Source: an uncultured Desulfovibrio sp. (GTDB lineage Bacteria; Desulfobacterota; Desulfovibrionia; Desulfovibrionales; Desulfovibrionaceae). Taken from it: a stretch of 16,761 nucleotides of DNA. The stretch spans positions 1 to 16,761 of the forward strand of contig CAMLXE010000008.1 of the NCBI GenBank assembly GCA_946490455.1. Direction: 5' to 3'. Below are positions 6,438-13,605 of this stretch, one piece after another. How positions within the stretch are numbered: position 1 is the first letter of the stretch; every line of letters starts with the position of its first letter. A program made the translations under genes and the position numbers. The notes below the pieces were generated by a model. That model was not told where the DNA came from. It ran no database searches and worked only from the letters and a program-made list of their open reading frames with translations.

Positions 6438-6932
6438 ATGTCGGCTTATCAGGATATTTGCTCCAAAATTTCACAATTTCAGTCTCATGAAGAAGATTAC
6501 CGCATGGCAGCATATGTTCAGTTGCTGACCTTTGTGGAACTCTTTGAATTCTCCATCGGCGCTCCTGCCGGCAAGGATCTTGTCGGCTTCCTCAAGATCG
6601 ATGAAAAAGGTGTCCCCCTGCTCAACCAGGATGAGCCACTCCATATCCATGACAAGAAAGTCCTCGCGGCTGTCTGTGTGTACACCCAGGACAGAAGACA
6701 CCGTGTGTATATTCCCATAGCCATTCGGCCTACATCCCGCCAGGACTGCTATATTGAAATTGGCTACAGTACGATGGAATCCAAAGAATTTTATGCCAAT
6801 TTCTCCTACGGTGCCATTGGCGTGAAAAGTATCCATCGGGAAAATCCTCTGGACTATCTGGAAAAACTGTTCATGGATATGGTCAGTTTCGCACCTTTCA
6901 AGGTTTCTGATCCTAAAAACGCTATCGCCTGA
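6438..6932 (+). CDS. Hypothetical protein, 164 residues
   Basis: I do not recognise this protein. The start is secure: GTAAAGGAG lies 5-13 nt before the ATG. There is no signal peptide or membrane helix, so it is probably cytoplasmic. An N-terminal amphipathic helix (about 3-30) leads into alternating strands: FEFSIGAPAGKDLVGFLKID (36-55), KVLAAVCVYTQ (74-84), RRHRVYIPIAIRP (86-98) and DCYIEIGYST (103-112). A C-terminal helix LDYLEKLFMDMV (138-149) follows. This is an alpha/beta layout with conserved-looking tyrosines and acidic residues but no catalytic motif that I can name. It is a single gene, closed by the 46-bp palindromic terminator 70 bp downstream. Codon use does not look foreign by eye. 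Confidence 0.75.
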   Translation: MSAYQDICSKISQFQSHEEDYRMAAYVQLLTFVELFEFSIGAPAGKDLVGFLKIDEKGVPLLNQDEPLHIHDKKVLAAVCVYTQDRRHRVYIPIAIRPTSRQDCYIEIGYSTMESKEFYANFSYGAIGVKSIHRENPLDYLEKLFMDMVSFAPFKVSDPKNAIA

Positions 6933-7002
6933 TTCTCTCCATGAGGCTGCATCTCCATGCGTGCAGCATGCCATAACGAGTACAGACATTATAAGGATAT
7001 CA

Positions 7003-7048
7003 AAAAAGTGGCGGATTGCCTTCCATGGAAGGCAATCCGCCACTTTTT
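7003..7048. terminator. Perfect 46-bp palindromic bidirectional terminator
   Basis: Bases i and 7051-i pair at every position from 7003 to 7048, giving a stem of about 21 bp with a 4-nt loop. Each side ends in five or more A or T bases (AAAAAGTGGCGG... / ...CCGCCACTTTTT). It ends the plus-strand 164-residue gene and, on the other strand, the TIM-barrel gene whose stop lies 150 bp away. Confidence 0.9.
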
Positions 7049-7196
7049 ACGGGATCAGCTCAGCCATCAGCAACGGTGCATTACAAAAGCTGCAAATCCA
7101 GTACCTCTTATTGCATTACGCATCTCAAAAAGATCTGACAAAAGGGCTCAGTATCCTTGATGACATGATGGCAGACGCGGCAGTGCCCGTGTCTGA

Positions 7197-8000
7197 TCAA
7201 CTCGGCAGGTCAGCCAGTATTTCTTTCAGAAAATGAACCGTACGCAGAATCTCCTCGGGATCTCCCAGTTCCACGAGCCACCACTCACAGGGAGTTTCCG
7301 CCAATGTGCGAATTCTCTTCTCAAGACAGTTTCTATCCTTCGGCGCATGGTGGAGGAACTTTCCGGACATGGGATCTGGCAACTCAATATCATAGATATG
7401 GGCACTTCTCAGCCACGGAGCTACAGTCCGAATATAGTCTGGAGCAGTGATCTCGCCATCCAGTACGCAGGGTGAGGCTGCGGCATGGCCTATATCAATA
7501 GTTGCCGAAGCCCCAGTCTGCTCAAGGATATAGCGAAAGGCGCCAGGTGTATTGACAAGGCCATACGTCAGATTCTCCAGACAGACTTCAATGCCAAGTC
7601 CGCGAGCGTGAGCGACCAGATCCGTCAGGAAGGCAACAGCATGCTCCAGACTCATCTTCTCAGGTTCCCGACGATAGCCGAGGCAAAGATGGGTAATAAC
7701 CGCTTTTCCACCGATTTCATGCAGAAAGTCGAGACAATACTTCAGATAGCTTGCCGAAGCCACAGCAAACTGCCGATCACGATGTGCCAGTTCTACTCTG
7801 CGAAGCTGAAAATGGTAGCGAATTTCAACATCGGAAGCAGCCAGTTCACGCATAACAGGCTTTTCTTTTTCCAGGGCCACATGATCCTCTGCCCAAATGG
7901 TGTATTCAATGCCATCCAGTCCATGAGTCCTGACAAAGGCAAGCAATTCTTCTGGGGAGCGGCTATAGCGCGTACTCAGAGCTATTTTGGGGTGTTTCAT
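7197..8000 (-). CDS. Xylose-isomerase-like TIM-barrel (sugar phosphate isomerase/epimerase family)
   Basis: 267 residues from MKHPKIALSTRYS. The ribosome site is weak (AGAGAAAA); a 30-codon longer opening has no family-like sequence. It follows the AP-endonuclease-2 / xylose-isomerase-like barrel, with candidate metal ligands Glu142 (CLENLTYG), Asp169 and His172 (TIDIGHA), His201 (SAHIYDIE) and Glu244 (WWLVELGD). There is no signal peptide, so it is cytoplasmic. Members isomerise or epimerise sugars or act on other hydroxylated substrates; the reaction here cannot be read. It lies 286 bp after phnE on the same strand and has its own promoter candidate, so any link to the importer is by neighbourhood only. 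Its terminator is the palindrome at 7003-7048. Confidence 0.85.
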   Translation of the reverse strand: MKHPKIALSTRYSRSPEELLAFVRTHGLDGIEYTIWAEDHVALEKEKPVMRELAASDVEIRYHFQLRRVELAHRDRQFAVASASYLKYCLDFLHEIGGKAVITHLCLGYRREPEKMSLEHAVAFLTDLVAHARGLGIEVCLENLTYGLVNTPGAFRYILEQTGASATIDIGHAAASPCVLDGEITAPDYIRTVAPWLRSAHIYDIELPDPMSGKFLHHAPKDRNCLEKRIRTLAETPCEWWLVELGDPEEILRTVHFLKEILADLPS

Positions 8001-8106
8001 GCTGTTTTCTCTATCTTTCCTGCATCGTTTTGGTCTGTTCAAGGAATTCAGGTCCGGGTCCCATACTCCCAACCCTTTCTTTTCTGTCACAGACAGTGTG
8101 TCTCAA

Positions 8107-8135
8107 ATCCTATCGGTTGTCATGACCCTGTTCAA
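8107..8135 (-). promoter_or_regulatory. Candidate promoter of the TIM-barrel gene
   Basis: On the minus strand, TTGAAC (8130-8135), a 17-bp spacer, then TAGGAT (8107-8112); each hexamer matches at four of six places. The start would be near 8100, giving a leader of about 100 nt before 8000. Confidence 0.35.
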
Positions 8136-8286
8136 CAGGAAGATACTCCACTCGATGCACTTCCTGCAGCCAGACAATATTTTCATATAAAAAATGAGTT
8201 ATATCTATTCAGGAAGCAAGATACGTTCCTGTAATCTTCCTCTGACTGCCTCCCGTATTTCCTGCCACCCGGCCCTCAAGCCTGCT

Positions 8287-9102
8287 TCAAATAATCCGCT
8301 TGCGAATCCGGCTGGCCAAAAAATCGACCATGGCCACAAAGGCCAGTATGAGCAGGATGATGGTGGTCATTTCCTGATAGCGGAACAGACGCATGCTGGT
8401 AATCAGTTCAAAACCCAGTCCACCGGCTCCCACAATGCCGAGGACCGTGGAAGAACGGAAGTTCATTTCCCAGCGGAACAGGCAAAGTGACACAAATTCT
8501 GGCAAGATCTGAGGGACAATGGCATAGGCAAAGATCTGTTTTGATCTGGCCCCAGTGGCAGTCAGTGCTTCCAGAGGACCCGGATCCACATTTTCGATGG
8601 AATCAGCAAGAAACTTGCCGAGCATCCCAGTCGAATGAAAGGCAACGGCAAGGACACCGGGAAAAGGACCAAGACCTACTGAGGCAACAAAAATGAGTGC
8701 CATGACCATTTCTGGAATAGCGCGCAGGAGATTGAGAATCTGTCGGCCCAATACATAGGTAAGTCTGTTCGGCGTAACATTCTTGGCGGCAAGGATTCCC
8801 AGAGGGATGGAGAGCAGAACACCCAGCGTAGTTCCCCAGATGGAAATCTGCACGGTTTCGACAGCAGGATCAATGAGCTTGGGCAGAACATCCAATCGAG
8901 GAGGAAACATACGCGAAAAGATATCTCCAACCCCCTGAAGCCCTTCTATAAGGGTATAGAGATTGAGTCGAGTCCCCTCGGCACTCCACCAGTATATTCC
9001 CAGAATGACCACAGCCCAGACCAGACATCGCAGTTTTCCAGTCGTTGTGGCCGATGAAGAAGACACATGGATAAGCCGACGAGAGGCAGATCTACTGTTC
9101 AT
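8287..9102 (-). CDS. phnE: Phosphonate-type ABC transporter permease
   Basis: 271-residue inner-membrane permease. The start MNSRSASRR has GGGGAGG 6 nt upstream, and its ATG lies inside the last codons of phnC (11-bp overlap), so I choose it over a 26-codon longer opening. Hydrophobic helices lie at about 26-40, 84-105, 125-145, 148-165, 215-235 and 245-262. The cytoplasmic EAA coupling loop reads ALTATGARSKQIFAYAIVPQ (179-198). The segment LRAIPEMVMALIFV and the C-terminal GIVGAGGLGFEL are typical of PhnE. With PhnC and PhnD it makes an importer for phosphonates, phosphite or a related anion; the ligand is not shown by the sequence. Confidence 0.93.
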   Translation of the reverse strand: MNSRSASRRLIHVSSSSATTTGKLRCLVWAVVILGIYWWSAEGTRLNLYTLIEGLQGVGDIFSRMFPPRLDVLPKLIDPAVETVQISIWGTTLGVLLSIPLGILAAKNVTPNRLTYVLGRQILNLLRAIPEMVMALIFVASVGLGPFPGVLAVAFHSTGMLGKFLADSIENVDPGPLEALTATGARSKQIFAYAIVPQILPEFVSLCLFRWEMNFRSSTVLGIVGAGGLGFELITSMRLFRYQEMTTIILLILAFVAMVDFLASRIRKRII

Positions 9103-9853
9103 CAGGGACCTCCCCGTACAGAGCATGCAACATATCCCGGTCAATGGCCTCCATGGTAGAATCAAAGACAAGAGCCCCATCTTTCATGCCCAGCACTCGT
9201 GTTCCGAATTCTTTGGCAAGCTGCATGTTATGCAGGCTGACAATCACGGTGATCCCGTCCTGTTCGTTAATGGTTCTGAGAATCTGGAGCACATGTCTGG
9301 CTGAACGGGGATCAAGACTGGAAACAGGTTCATCTGCAAGGATGATCTCCGGCTGCTGAGCCAGAGCTCTGGCTATTCCTACCCGCTGCTGCTGGCCACC
9401 ACTCAGCCTGTCGGCCCTGCTGTCCGCCTTATCTGCAAGTCCCACACGTTCAAGGCAATGCCGAGCCAGAGCGACATCCTGTTCCGGGAAGAAGCGCAGC
9501 ACACTTGAAATCGTCCCACAGTGGGCCAGTCTGCCACACAGAACATTCTGGAGAACGCTCAGACGTCTCACCAGATTATACTGCTGAAAGATCATGCCCG
9601 TCTTCTCTCGAATGGTCTTGAGTTCCTCTGGAACGGCAACGGAAAGTCCACCTACGAAGACACTCCCCGAAGAAGGGGATACGAGTCCGTTCAGGCAGCG
9701 GAGCAAGGTGGACTTCCCTGCTCCGCTGGCACCAAGCAGCGTTACAAAGGCACCTTTCTCCACATCGAGACTGATGTGAGAAAGAGCTGAAACCGGACCG
9801 GCCGGCGTTTCAAACGTCCGGCACAGGTCACGGATGGAAATGGCTTTTGTCAT
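9092..9853 (-). CDS. phnC: Phosphonate-type ABC transporter ATP-binding protein
   Basis: 253-residue ABC ATPase that powers uptake through PhnE. The motifs are in order: Walker A GASGAGKST (41-49), Q-loop MIFQQYNLV (87-95), signature LSGGQQQR (150-157), Walker B IILADEP (170-176), D-loop SSLD (178-181) and switch His208 in VSLHN. The inserted stretch around RLAHCGTISSVLRFFPEQD (108-126) is characteristic of PhnC proteins. The start lies 4 bp after the phnD stop without a strong ribosome site, which suggests coupled translation. The end overlaps phnE by 11 bp. Confidence 0.95.
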   Translation of the reverse strand: MTKAISIRDLCRTFETPAGPVSALSHISLDVEKGAFVTLLGASGAGKSTLLRCLNGLVSPSSGSVFVGGLSVAVPEELKTIREKTGMIFQQYNLVRRLSVLQNVLCGRLAHCGTISSVLRFFPEQDVALARHCLERVGLADKADSRADRLSGGQQQRVGIARALAQQPEIILADEPVSSLDPRSARHVLQILRTINEQDGITVIVSLHNMQLAKEFGTRVLGMKDGALVFDSTMEAIDRDMLHALYGEVPDEQ

Positions 9854-9857
9854 GGCA

Positions 9858-10742
9858 CTACTTGGTCAGGTCAATATTCAGGATATGCACAGTTTCACGC
9901 AGGCTGTCCCAATCAGCATCCGTAGCAGGCTGATACTTTTCAATTTTTCTCAGAAAATCCTTAAGTTCCGGACAAGTATCAAGGCTGATACTGAACATGG
10001 CATCCCGAACCTTCTGCTTCAGGTCTTCGGGAAGATCCTTACGGTAGCACCAGGCAGAACCGGGGAAGGGATCAGACTTGTGGATAATCTTGAACTGATC
10101 GGCAGGAACGGTACCGCGATCAAGGAATGCTTCAAAATTGAAATTCATGACGGCACCGGCATCCACACGCTTGTGCGCCACAGCAAGTGCCACCTGATCA
10201 TGGCTGCCAAGATATGTCGTCTCCGTCAGATCCTTGTCAGGATCAACCCCATTCTTCAGCATATTCATGCGAGGGATCAGATTGCCACCCGTGGAAGCAG
10301 GATCTACAAAACCGAAGGAATGTCCCTTCAGGTCCTTGATATCATTTATGTCACTATCGGCACGAGTGATGATGTACCCTGTGTACATGGATCCGGCACC
10401 CTTGCGGTATTCTTTGGCAAAGGCTTCGGCACCAGCCTTATCGGAAGCAAGGACATACGACAGAGGGCCAAAGCTTGCCACATCAATCTTACCGGCACGC
10501 ATGGCCTCTATGACCCCAGTATAATCCGTAGCGAGGAAAAGTTCTGTCTGAATACCTGTATGTTTCTGAATATAATCAATGATATGCTGATACCGTTCGC
10601 GGGTGACCTCAATGTTCTCGCCAGGAGTAGCCCCAATCCTCAGGACCTTCTCCGCAGAGGCAGTCACGCTCGTTCCAGTGACAATAAGACCTGCCAGCAG
10701 GACACCCAAAAACAGTTTTCCAAGGGAGGTGAAAGTCTTCAT
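9858..10742 (-). CDS. phnD: Phosphonate-type ABC transporter substrate-binding protein
   Basis: 294-residue periplasmic binding protein of the PhnD/PtxB family. The start MKTFTSLGKLFLG has GGAG 9 nt upstream (GGAGCAATCAGG-ATG) and a clear Sec signal peptide, with cleavage likely after TASA (about residue 30). The family marks are RIGATPGENIEV (35-46), the first-lobe motif VASFGPLSYVLA (88-99), the anion-cradling DPASTGGNLIPR (147-158), the Ser-His pair in LGSHDQVALAV (178-188), and VDAGAVMNFNFE (193-204). No acidic amine-binding pair was checked, so aminoethylphosphonate, simple alkylphosphonate, phosphite or phosphate analogues all remain possible. It is first in the phnDCE operon. No clear sigma70 promoter was found upstream. 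Confidence 0.93.
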   Translation of the reverse strand: MKTFTSLGKLFLGVLLAGLIVTGTSVTASAEKVLRIGATPGENIEVTRERYQHIIDYIQKHTGIQTELFLATDYTGVIEAMRAGKIDVASFGPLSYVLASDKAGAEAFAKEYRKGAGSMYTGYIITRADSDINDIKDLKGHSFGFVDPASTGGNLIPRMNMLKNGVDPDKDLTETTYLGSHDQVALAVAHKRVDAGAVMNFNFEAFLDRGTVPADQFKIIHKSDPFPGSAWCYRKDLPEDLKQKVRDAMFSISLDTCPELKDFLRKIEKYQPATDADWDSLRETVHILNIDLTK

Positions 10743-11315
10743 CCTGATTGCTCCATAACATAGTAGGATAAAACGCATTGTGGCACTATGTCGGCAGCGA
10801 GTTGTGATCCACAGCAACCGACAGCCATTGACCAAGGTATGTCCCAGCCGGATAGAAAACATTTCGGGTACACAAAAGAAGCGCACTCGTCATTACGGCC
10901 AAGACAGAACCTGTCTCATGCACAATGCGGTCAGGTGAATCCAGAACCAATCAGGAAAACGGAAGAAGAAAAGACGTAACCGGACAGGACATCCGGCATA
11001 CAGGAAAAGGAAGAAAGAGGGACAAAACGCACTACTGCTCCTGACGGCTGAAAACAGCCGGTCCGACCGGAACAGTATCCGGATTGAAGTGGAGAACCGT
11101 GCGTATCCATCATGGGTTCCTGATAGCCAATCCCCCCAGGACCGTCAAGCATATCGAAAGCACAGAGCTTTCTCATGAAACATGACTGTATCCAAGATCT
11201 CAGCCCCTTTGAAAAGGGAACTGACTTCAGCACACGGACAGAGGGGGAAGTGGCAGCCGCATCTTCTCTTGCTTCATGGCTAACGGCCTGCTGCGCAATA
11301 TGTTTCCGTCCAAAC
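10743..11315. other. 570-bp spacer upstream of phnD
   Basis: No convincing gene: open frames here either cross the tRNA terminator or are short. It holds three small perfect hairpins: 10902-10916 (AGACAG/CTGTCT), 10980-10996 (CCGGA/TCCGG) and 11045-11060 (CGGCTG/CAGCCG with an AAAA loop). It must contain the phnD promoter, which I could not place with confidence. I see no known riboswitch pattern. Confidence 0.5.
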
Positions 11316-11347
11316 AAAAAGGAGATTGCGTCATATCGCAATCTCCT
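11316..11347 (-). terminator. Intrinsic terminator after the tRNA / ileS operon
   Basis: An 11-bp perfect stem, AGGAGATTGCG / CGCAATCTCCT (11347-11337 with 11330-11320), with a 6-nt loop, followed by TTTTT on the minus strand. It begins 7 bp past the tRNA 3' end. Confidence 0.9.
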
Positions 11348-11354
11348 CACAAAA

Positions 11355-11430
11355 TGGTGGACCCACGAGGACTTGAACCTCGGACGAACCGGTTATGAGC
11401 CGGGGGCTCTACCAACTGAGCTATGGGTCC
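11355..11430 (-). tRNA. tRNA with anticodon CAU (Met, or lysidine-type Ile2)
   Basis: 76 nt including an encoded CCA. The acceptor stem is perfect, GGACCCA with TGGGTCC. The D stem is GCTC/GAGC, the anticodon loop CTCATAA, and the T arm CGAGG-TTCAAGT-CCTCG. One pair at the top of the anticodon stem (27-43) is a C-U mismatch. The CAU anticodon fits elongator Met or tRNA-Ile2. No initiator marks are seen: the 1-72 pair is G-C, and the anticodon stem lacks three G-C pairs next to the loop. Pairs C4-G69 and C5-G68 are ones that TilS uses on E. coli tRNA-Ile2, so Ile2 is a serious option. The 5' end is only 6 bp after the stop of the NIL-ferredoxin gene, so it is probably cut from the ileS operon transcript. 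Confidence 0.93.
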
Positions 11431-11436
11431 TTTCTG

Positions 11437-11883
11437 TCATGAAGTAAGCAGGCTGTCATCCTGAGCATCCAGATGCAGAGCGCCCACAGGGCATATACGG
11501 ATGCAGCGGGTACAAACTGTACACTTTTCCTTGTTAAAATCAAGACGTCTTGTCTCTCGGTTTATGGAAAGAGCCGACGACGGGCAAAGAGCCGTACATT
11601 CGCCGCACTGCATGCAGCGATCCTCATCATGCCAGATGCGTTGAGCCACGGGCGAGACCTGAATTCCTCTTTCCCGCAGATAGGCCACGGCACGCACACA
11701 GGCATCCTGAGGACCCAGCAGTTCAAGAGTCATGAAGCCTTCCTGCCTGGGGGAAATCTGTGCCGTGCTGATGCTGAAATCCAGATCAAACAGTCTGGTC
11801 AGGTTGCAGACCACCGGCGTTCCAGACATGGAAGGCGGAAAGGTCAGATGCACGTTAGTATGGTAAGGGACATTCTGTGCCAT
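11437..11883 (-). CDS. NIL-domain protein with two [4Fe-4S] ferredoxin sites
   Basis: 148 residues. An N-terminal NIL (ferredoxin-like fold, ligand-sensing) domain spans about 8-80. A bacterial two-cluster ferredoxin domain follows: Cys90, 93, 96, 100 (CMQCGECTALCP) and Cys121, 124, 127, 131 (CTVCTRCIRICP). The protein is cytoplasmic and should carry electrons. The same architecture occurs in NIL-ferredoxins (MA1822 type) that, with a DUF39/COG1900 partner, make homocysteine from aspartate semialdehyde in methanogens and Desulfovibrio. No DUF39 gene is in the window, so that role is inference. It starts 7 bp after the cpoB stop; the ribosome site (TAGG) is poor, so coupling is likely. The tRNA follows 6 bp later. 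Confidence 0.9.
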   Translation of the reverse strand: MAQNVPYHTNVHLTFPPSMSGTPVVCNLTRLFDLDFSISTAQISPRQEGFMTLELLGPQDACVRAVAYLRERGIQVSPVAQRIWHDEDRCMQCGECTALCPSSALSINRETRRLDFNKEKCTVCTRCIRICPVGALHLDAQDDSLLTS

Positions 11884-11890
11884 GACTGGC

Positions 11891-12766
11891 CTACATCTTG
11901 TTGTCTTTCATGAGCTGCTTGGCGCGAGTTGCTTCAGGAGACTTGGGGAACTTCTTGACCAGTTCCTCCAGACGAATCTTGGCGGCGTCCTTTTTGTTTG
12001 CCTTGATGAAGCACATACCCTGCTTCAGGTAGGCCGAAGCAACCTTTCCACTTTTCGGGAACTTGGAAATAACCTGTTCATAGTCCAGAGCCGCCGCCGG
12101 GTACTCACCCAGCTGGTACTGGCATTCTCCACGCCAGAACCAGGCGTTGGAAATCAGGCGATGCTTGGGATAGGTATCGGTGAAATCACTGAAGGACTTG
12201 AGTGCGCTGGAATAGTTCCTGGCATTGAAAGCCTGGATGCCTGCGTCGTAAAGAGCCTTGGCGATATCGCTCTGTGCGGCTGTCTGCTGCTGTGGGGCAG
12301 GAGCAGTCTGCTGCGCTTCGGCAGGAGGTGTGGTCACGTTCTGGACGGGAGCCACTGGACTGGTTCCTGCAGCGTCCATGCCCTGAGCAGCCGGAACATC
12401 ACCTGCCGGTGTCGCTTCGTCAAGCTGAAGGTCCATGGCAAACTGATTACCGATGGAACGGAGAGCGGCATCATGCCGATTGACACGCTGGGCAAGACCG
12501 GACAGGCCCCCCACGGAAGCCGTCGCATTGTTGAAATCGTCAATCTGCCCACGTACGGAACTCATTTCCTGACGCAGAGACTGAACCTGAGCCCAAGTAT
12601 CAGCCTGTGCGGGCTGCACACCGGAAAGCTGACTGTTCAACATGCGGATCTGCTGTTCCTGCTGATCCAGTCGGGCCTGCATGGCGCTCATCTGATTACC
12701 GGCACACCCGGTCAGAGCCAGGCTTCCCACCATGACGGAAAGAAGAATTGTGGAAAATTGTTTCAT
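11891..12766 (-). CDS. cpoB: CpoB/YbgF-type Tol-Pal associated lipoprotein
   Basis: 291 residues from MKQFSTILLS. A lipoprotein signal ends in lipobox LTGC, with Cys21 as the acylated residue. A coiled-coil trimerisation region (about 25-110) precedes a low-complexity Pro/Ala/Gln linker (about 117-165). Three TPR-like helical repeats follow (about 166-285; ALYDAGIQAFNARNYSSALK, WFWRGECQYQLGEYPAAALD, AYLKQGMCFIKANKKDAAKI). CpoB links outer-membrane constriction with peptidoglycan synthesis during division. It normally sits beside tol-pal genes; here it is in an ileS-lspA operon. LspA encoded upstream would cut its signal peptide. There is no clear ribosome site at this ATG; a TTG start 10 codons earlier is possible but would put charge before the signal. 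A 79-bp gap with a hairpin separates it from the gene upstream. Confidence 0.85.
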   Translation of the reverse strand: MKQFSTILLSVMVGSLALTGCAGNQMSAMQARLDQQEQQIRMLNSQLSGVQPAQADTWAQVQSLRQEMSSVRGQIDDFNNATASVGGLSGLAQRVNRHDAALRSIGNQFAMDLQLDEATPAGDVPAAQGMDAAGTSPVAPVQNVTTPPAEAQQTAPAPQQQTAAQSDIAKALYDAGIQAFNARNYSSALKSFSDFTDTYPKHRLISNAWFWRGECQYQLGEYPAAALDYEQVISKFPKSGKVASAYLKQGMCFIKANKKDAAKIRLEELVKKFPKSPEATRAKQLMKDNKM

Positions 12767-12821
12767 ACTGGAACACCGTTGCGTGAAAATGTCCAAAAAA
12801 AGGGGTCAGTTCACAGCCATA

Positions 12822-12838
12822 TCCCGTTTGAGACGGGA
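12822..12838 (-). repeat. Hairpin between the PLDc_N gene and cpoB
   Basis: TCCCGT and ACGGGA form a 6-bp stem with a 5-nt loop. About 25 nt later on the minus strand comes a run of seven T (12794-12800). The gap is too long for a simple terminator. It may be an mRNA processing or attenuation site that sets cpoB level relative to ileS-lspA. Confidence 0.3.
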
Positions 12839-12845
12839 ACTCAAG

Positions 12846-13058
12846 TCATGGCTTCGTGGGCACAGTTCGACGCATGCCGAAAAGAAGATAGGCCAGCCCG
12901 CCAATAAGCGGCAGGAAAATACAGGCCATCATCCACAGCACCCGTTCAAAAGGGGTTGCAAATTCGTGCCGGAAGGCATGCCATATTCCCCAGAGATTCA
13001 GCAGTGCAGGCAGAAACAGCATTGCCAGCTGCCACCATTGCAAGGTCAATAAGGTCAT
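12846..13058 (-). CDS. Small membrane protein, PLDc_N-like
   Basis: 70 residues from MTLLTLQWWQLAM; GGGAGC lies 4 nt upstream. Two transmembrane helices (about 10-28 and 42-62) flank a loop with HAFRHEFATPFERVLW, and the end GGLAYLLFGMRRTV is typical of the phospholipase-D nuclease N-terminal (PLDc_N) family of short inner-membrane proteins. No enzyme domain follows, so it is not a cardiolipin synthase. The function is unknown. A 94-residue version starting inside the lspA end (13130) is possible but lacks a ribosome site. Confidence 0.75.
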   Translation of the reverse strand: MTLLTLQWWQLAMLFLPALLNLWGIWHAFRHEFATPFERVLWMMACIFLPLIGGLAYLLFGMRRTVPTKP

Positions 13059-13113
13059 GAATGCTCCCGTAGCGGTCTGCTCAGGGATTGCCGCTTCCGT
13101 AAAAAGATTGACA

Positions 13114-13605
13114 TCAGCGCCGCTCTCCATACAGCCACAGACTCAGACAGACCAGTCCGGCTCCGCAGCAAATGGCAATATCTGCCACATTGAATGCAGG
13201 CCAGTGCCACTGGCCAACGAAGAAATCAAAAAAATCCACTACAGCCCGGAACCGGATGCGGTCAATAAGGTTGCCCACGGCACCGCCAAGCACCAGTCCC
13301 AGTCCGACAAAGAGCCACCGCTCATGTTTTCGGGCGGCCCTGGCCAGCAGGAAGATCACCACTGCCGAAACCAGCGTAGCGGCCAGAAACAGCCAGAACT
13401 GCCATTCAATATCCGAACGGTTCAAAAAACCAAAGGCGGCACCACGATTTCTGATGTTGACCAGATCAAAAAATCCGGGAATGACCTTCACTCCCCCATT
13501 AAGAGGAAGGGAGGTCATAATCCAGAATTTGGTCAACTGATCAAGGACGACCGCCAGAACGCCGGTCCCCAGCAGGGTCCGATAACGCTTGTCCCCGTTG
13601 CTCAC
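13114..13605 (-). CDS. lspA: Lipoprotein signal peptidase (signal peptidase II)
   Basis: 163-residue inner-membrane aspartyl protease that removes signal peptides from diacylglyceryl-modified prolipoproteins. Four transmembrane helices are seen (about 10-29, 68-90, 97-115 and 138-160). The catalytic dyad is Asp124 (AVVDFF) and Asp142 (FNVADIAI), with the family motifs RNRGAAFGF (52-60) and GGAVGNLIDR (107-116). I choose the GTG start because it overlaps the ileS stop as GTGA, a normal coupled arrangement; the longer opening lies inside ileS. ileS-lspA is a widespread gene pair. Confidence 0.96.
   Translation of the reverse strand: MSNGDKRYRTLLGTGVLAVVLDQLTKFWIMTSLPLNGGVKVIPGFFDLVNIRNRGAAFGFLNRSDIEWQFWLFLAATLVSAVVIFLLARAARKHERWLFVGLGLVLGGAVGNLIDRIRFRAVVDFFDFFVGQWHWPAFNVADIAICCGAGLVCLSLWLYGERR

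Noticed and set aside
10790..10806. Sigma54-like site TGGCAC-N4-5-GGCA on the plus strand
   Set aside because: GG and GC are spaced by 10, but there is no plus-strand gene downstream, and the -12 half is poor.
10810..10835. Pho-box-like CTGT repeats upstream of phnD
   Set aside because: The two CTGT units are 10 bp apart instead of 11 and the rest of the box does not match.
10931..11350. 139-codon minus-strand open frame between the tRNA and phnD
   Set aside because: It starts inside the tRNA terminator hairpin and shows no family-like sequence or ribosome site.
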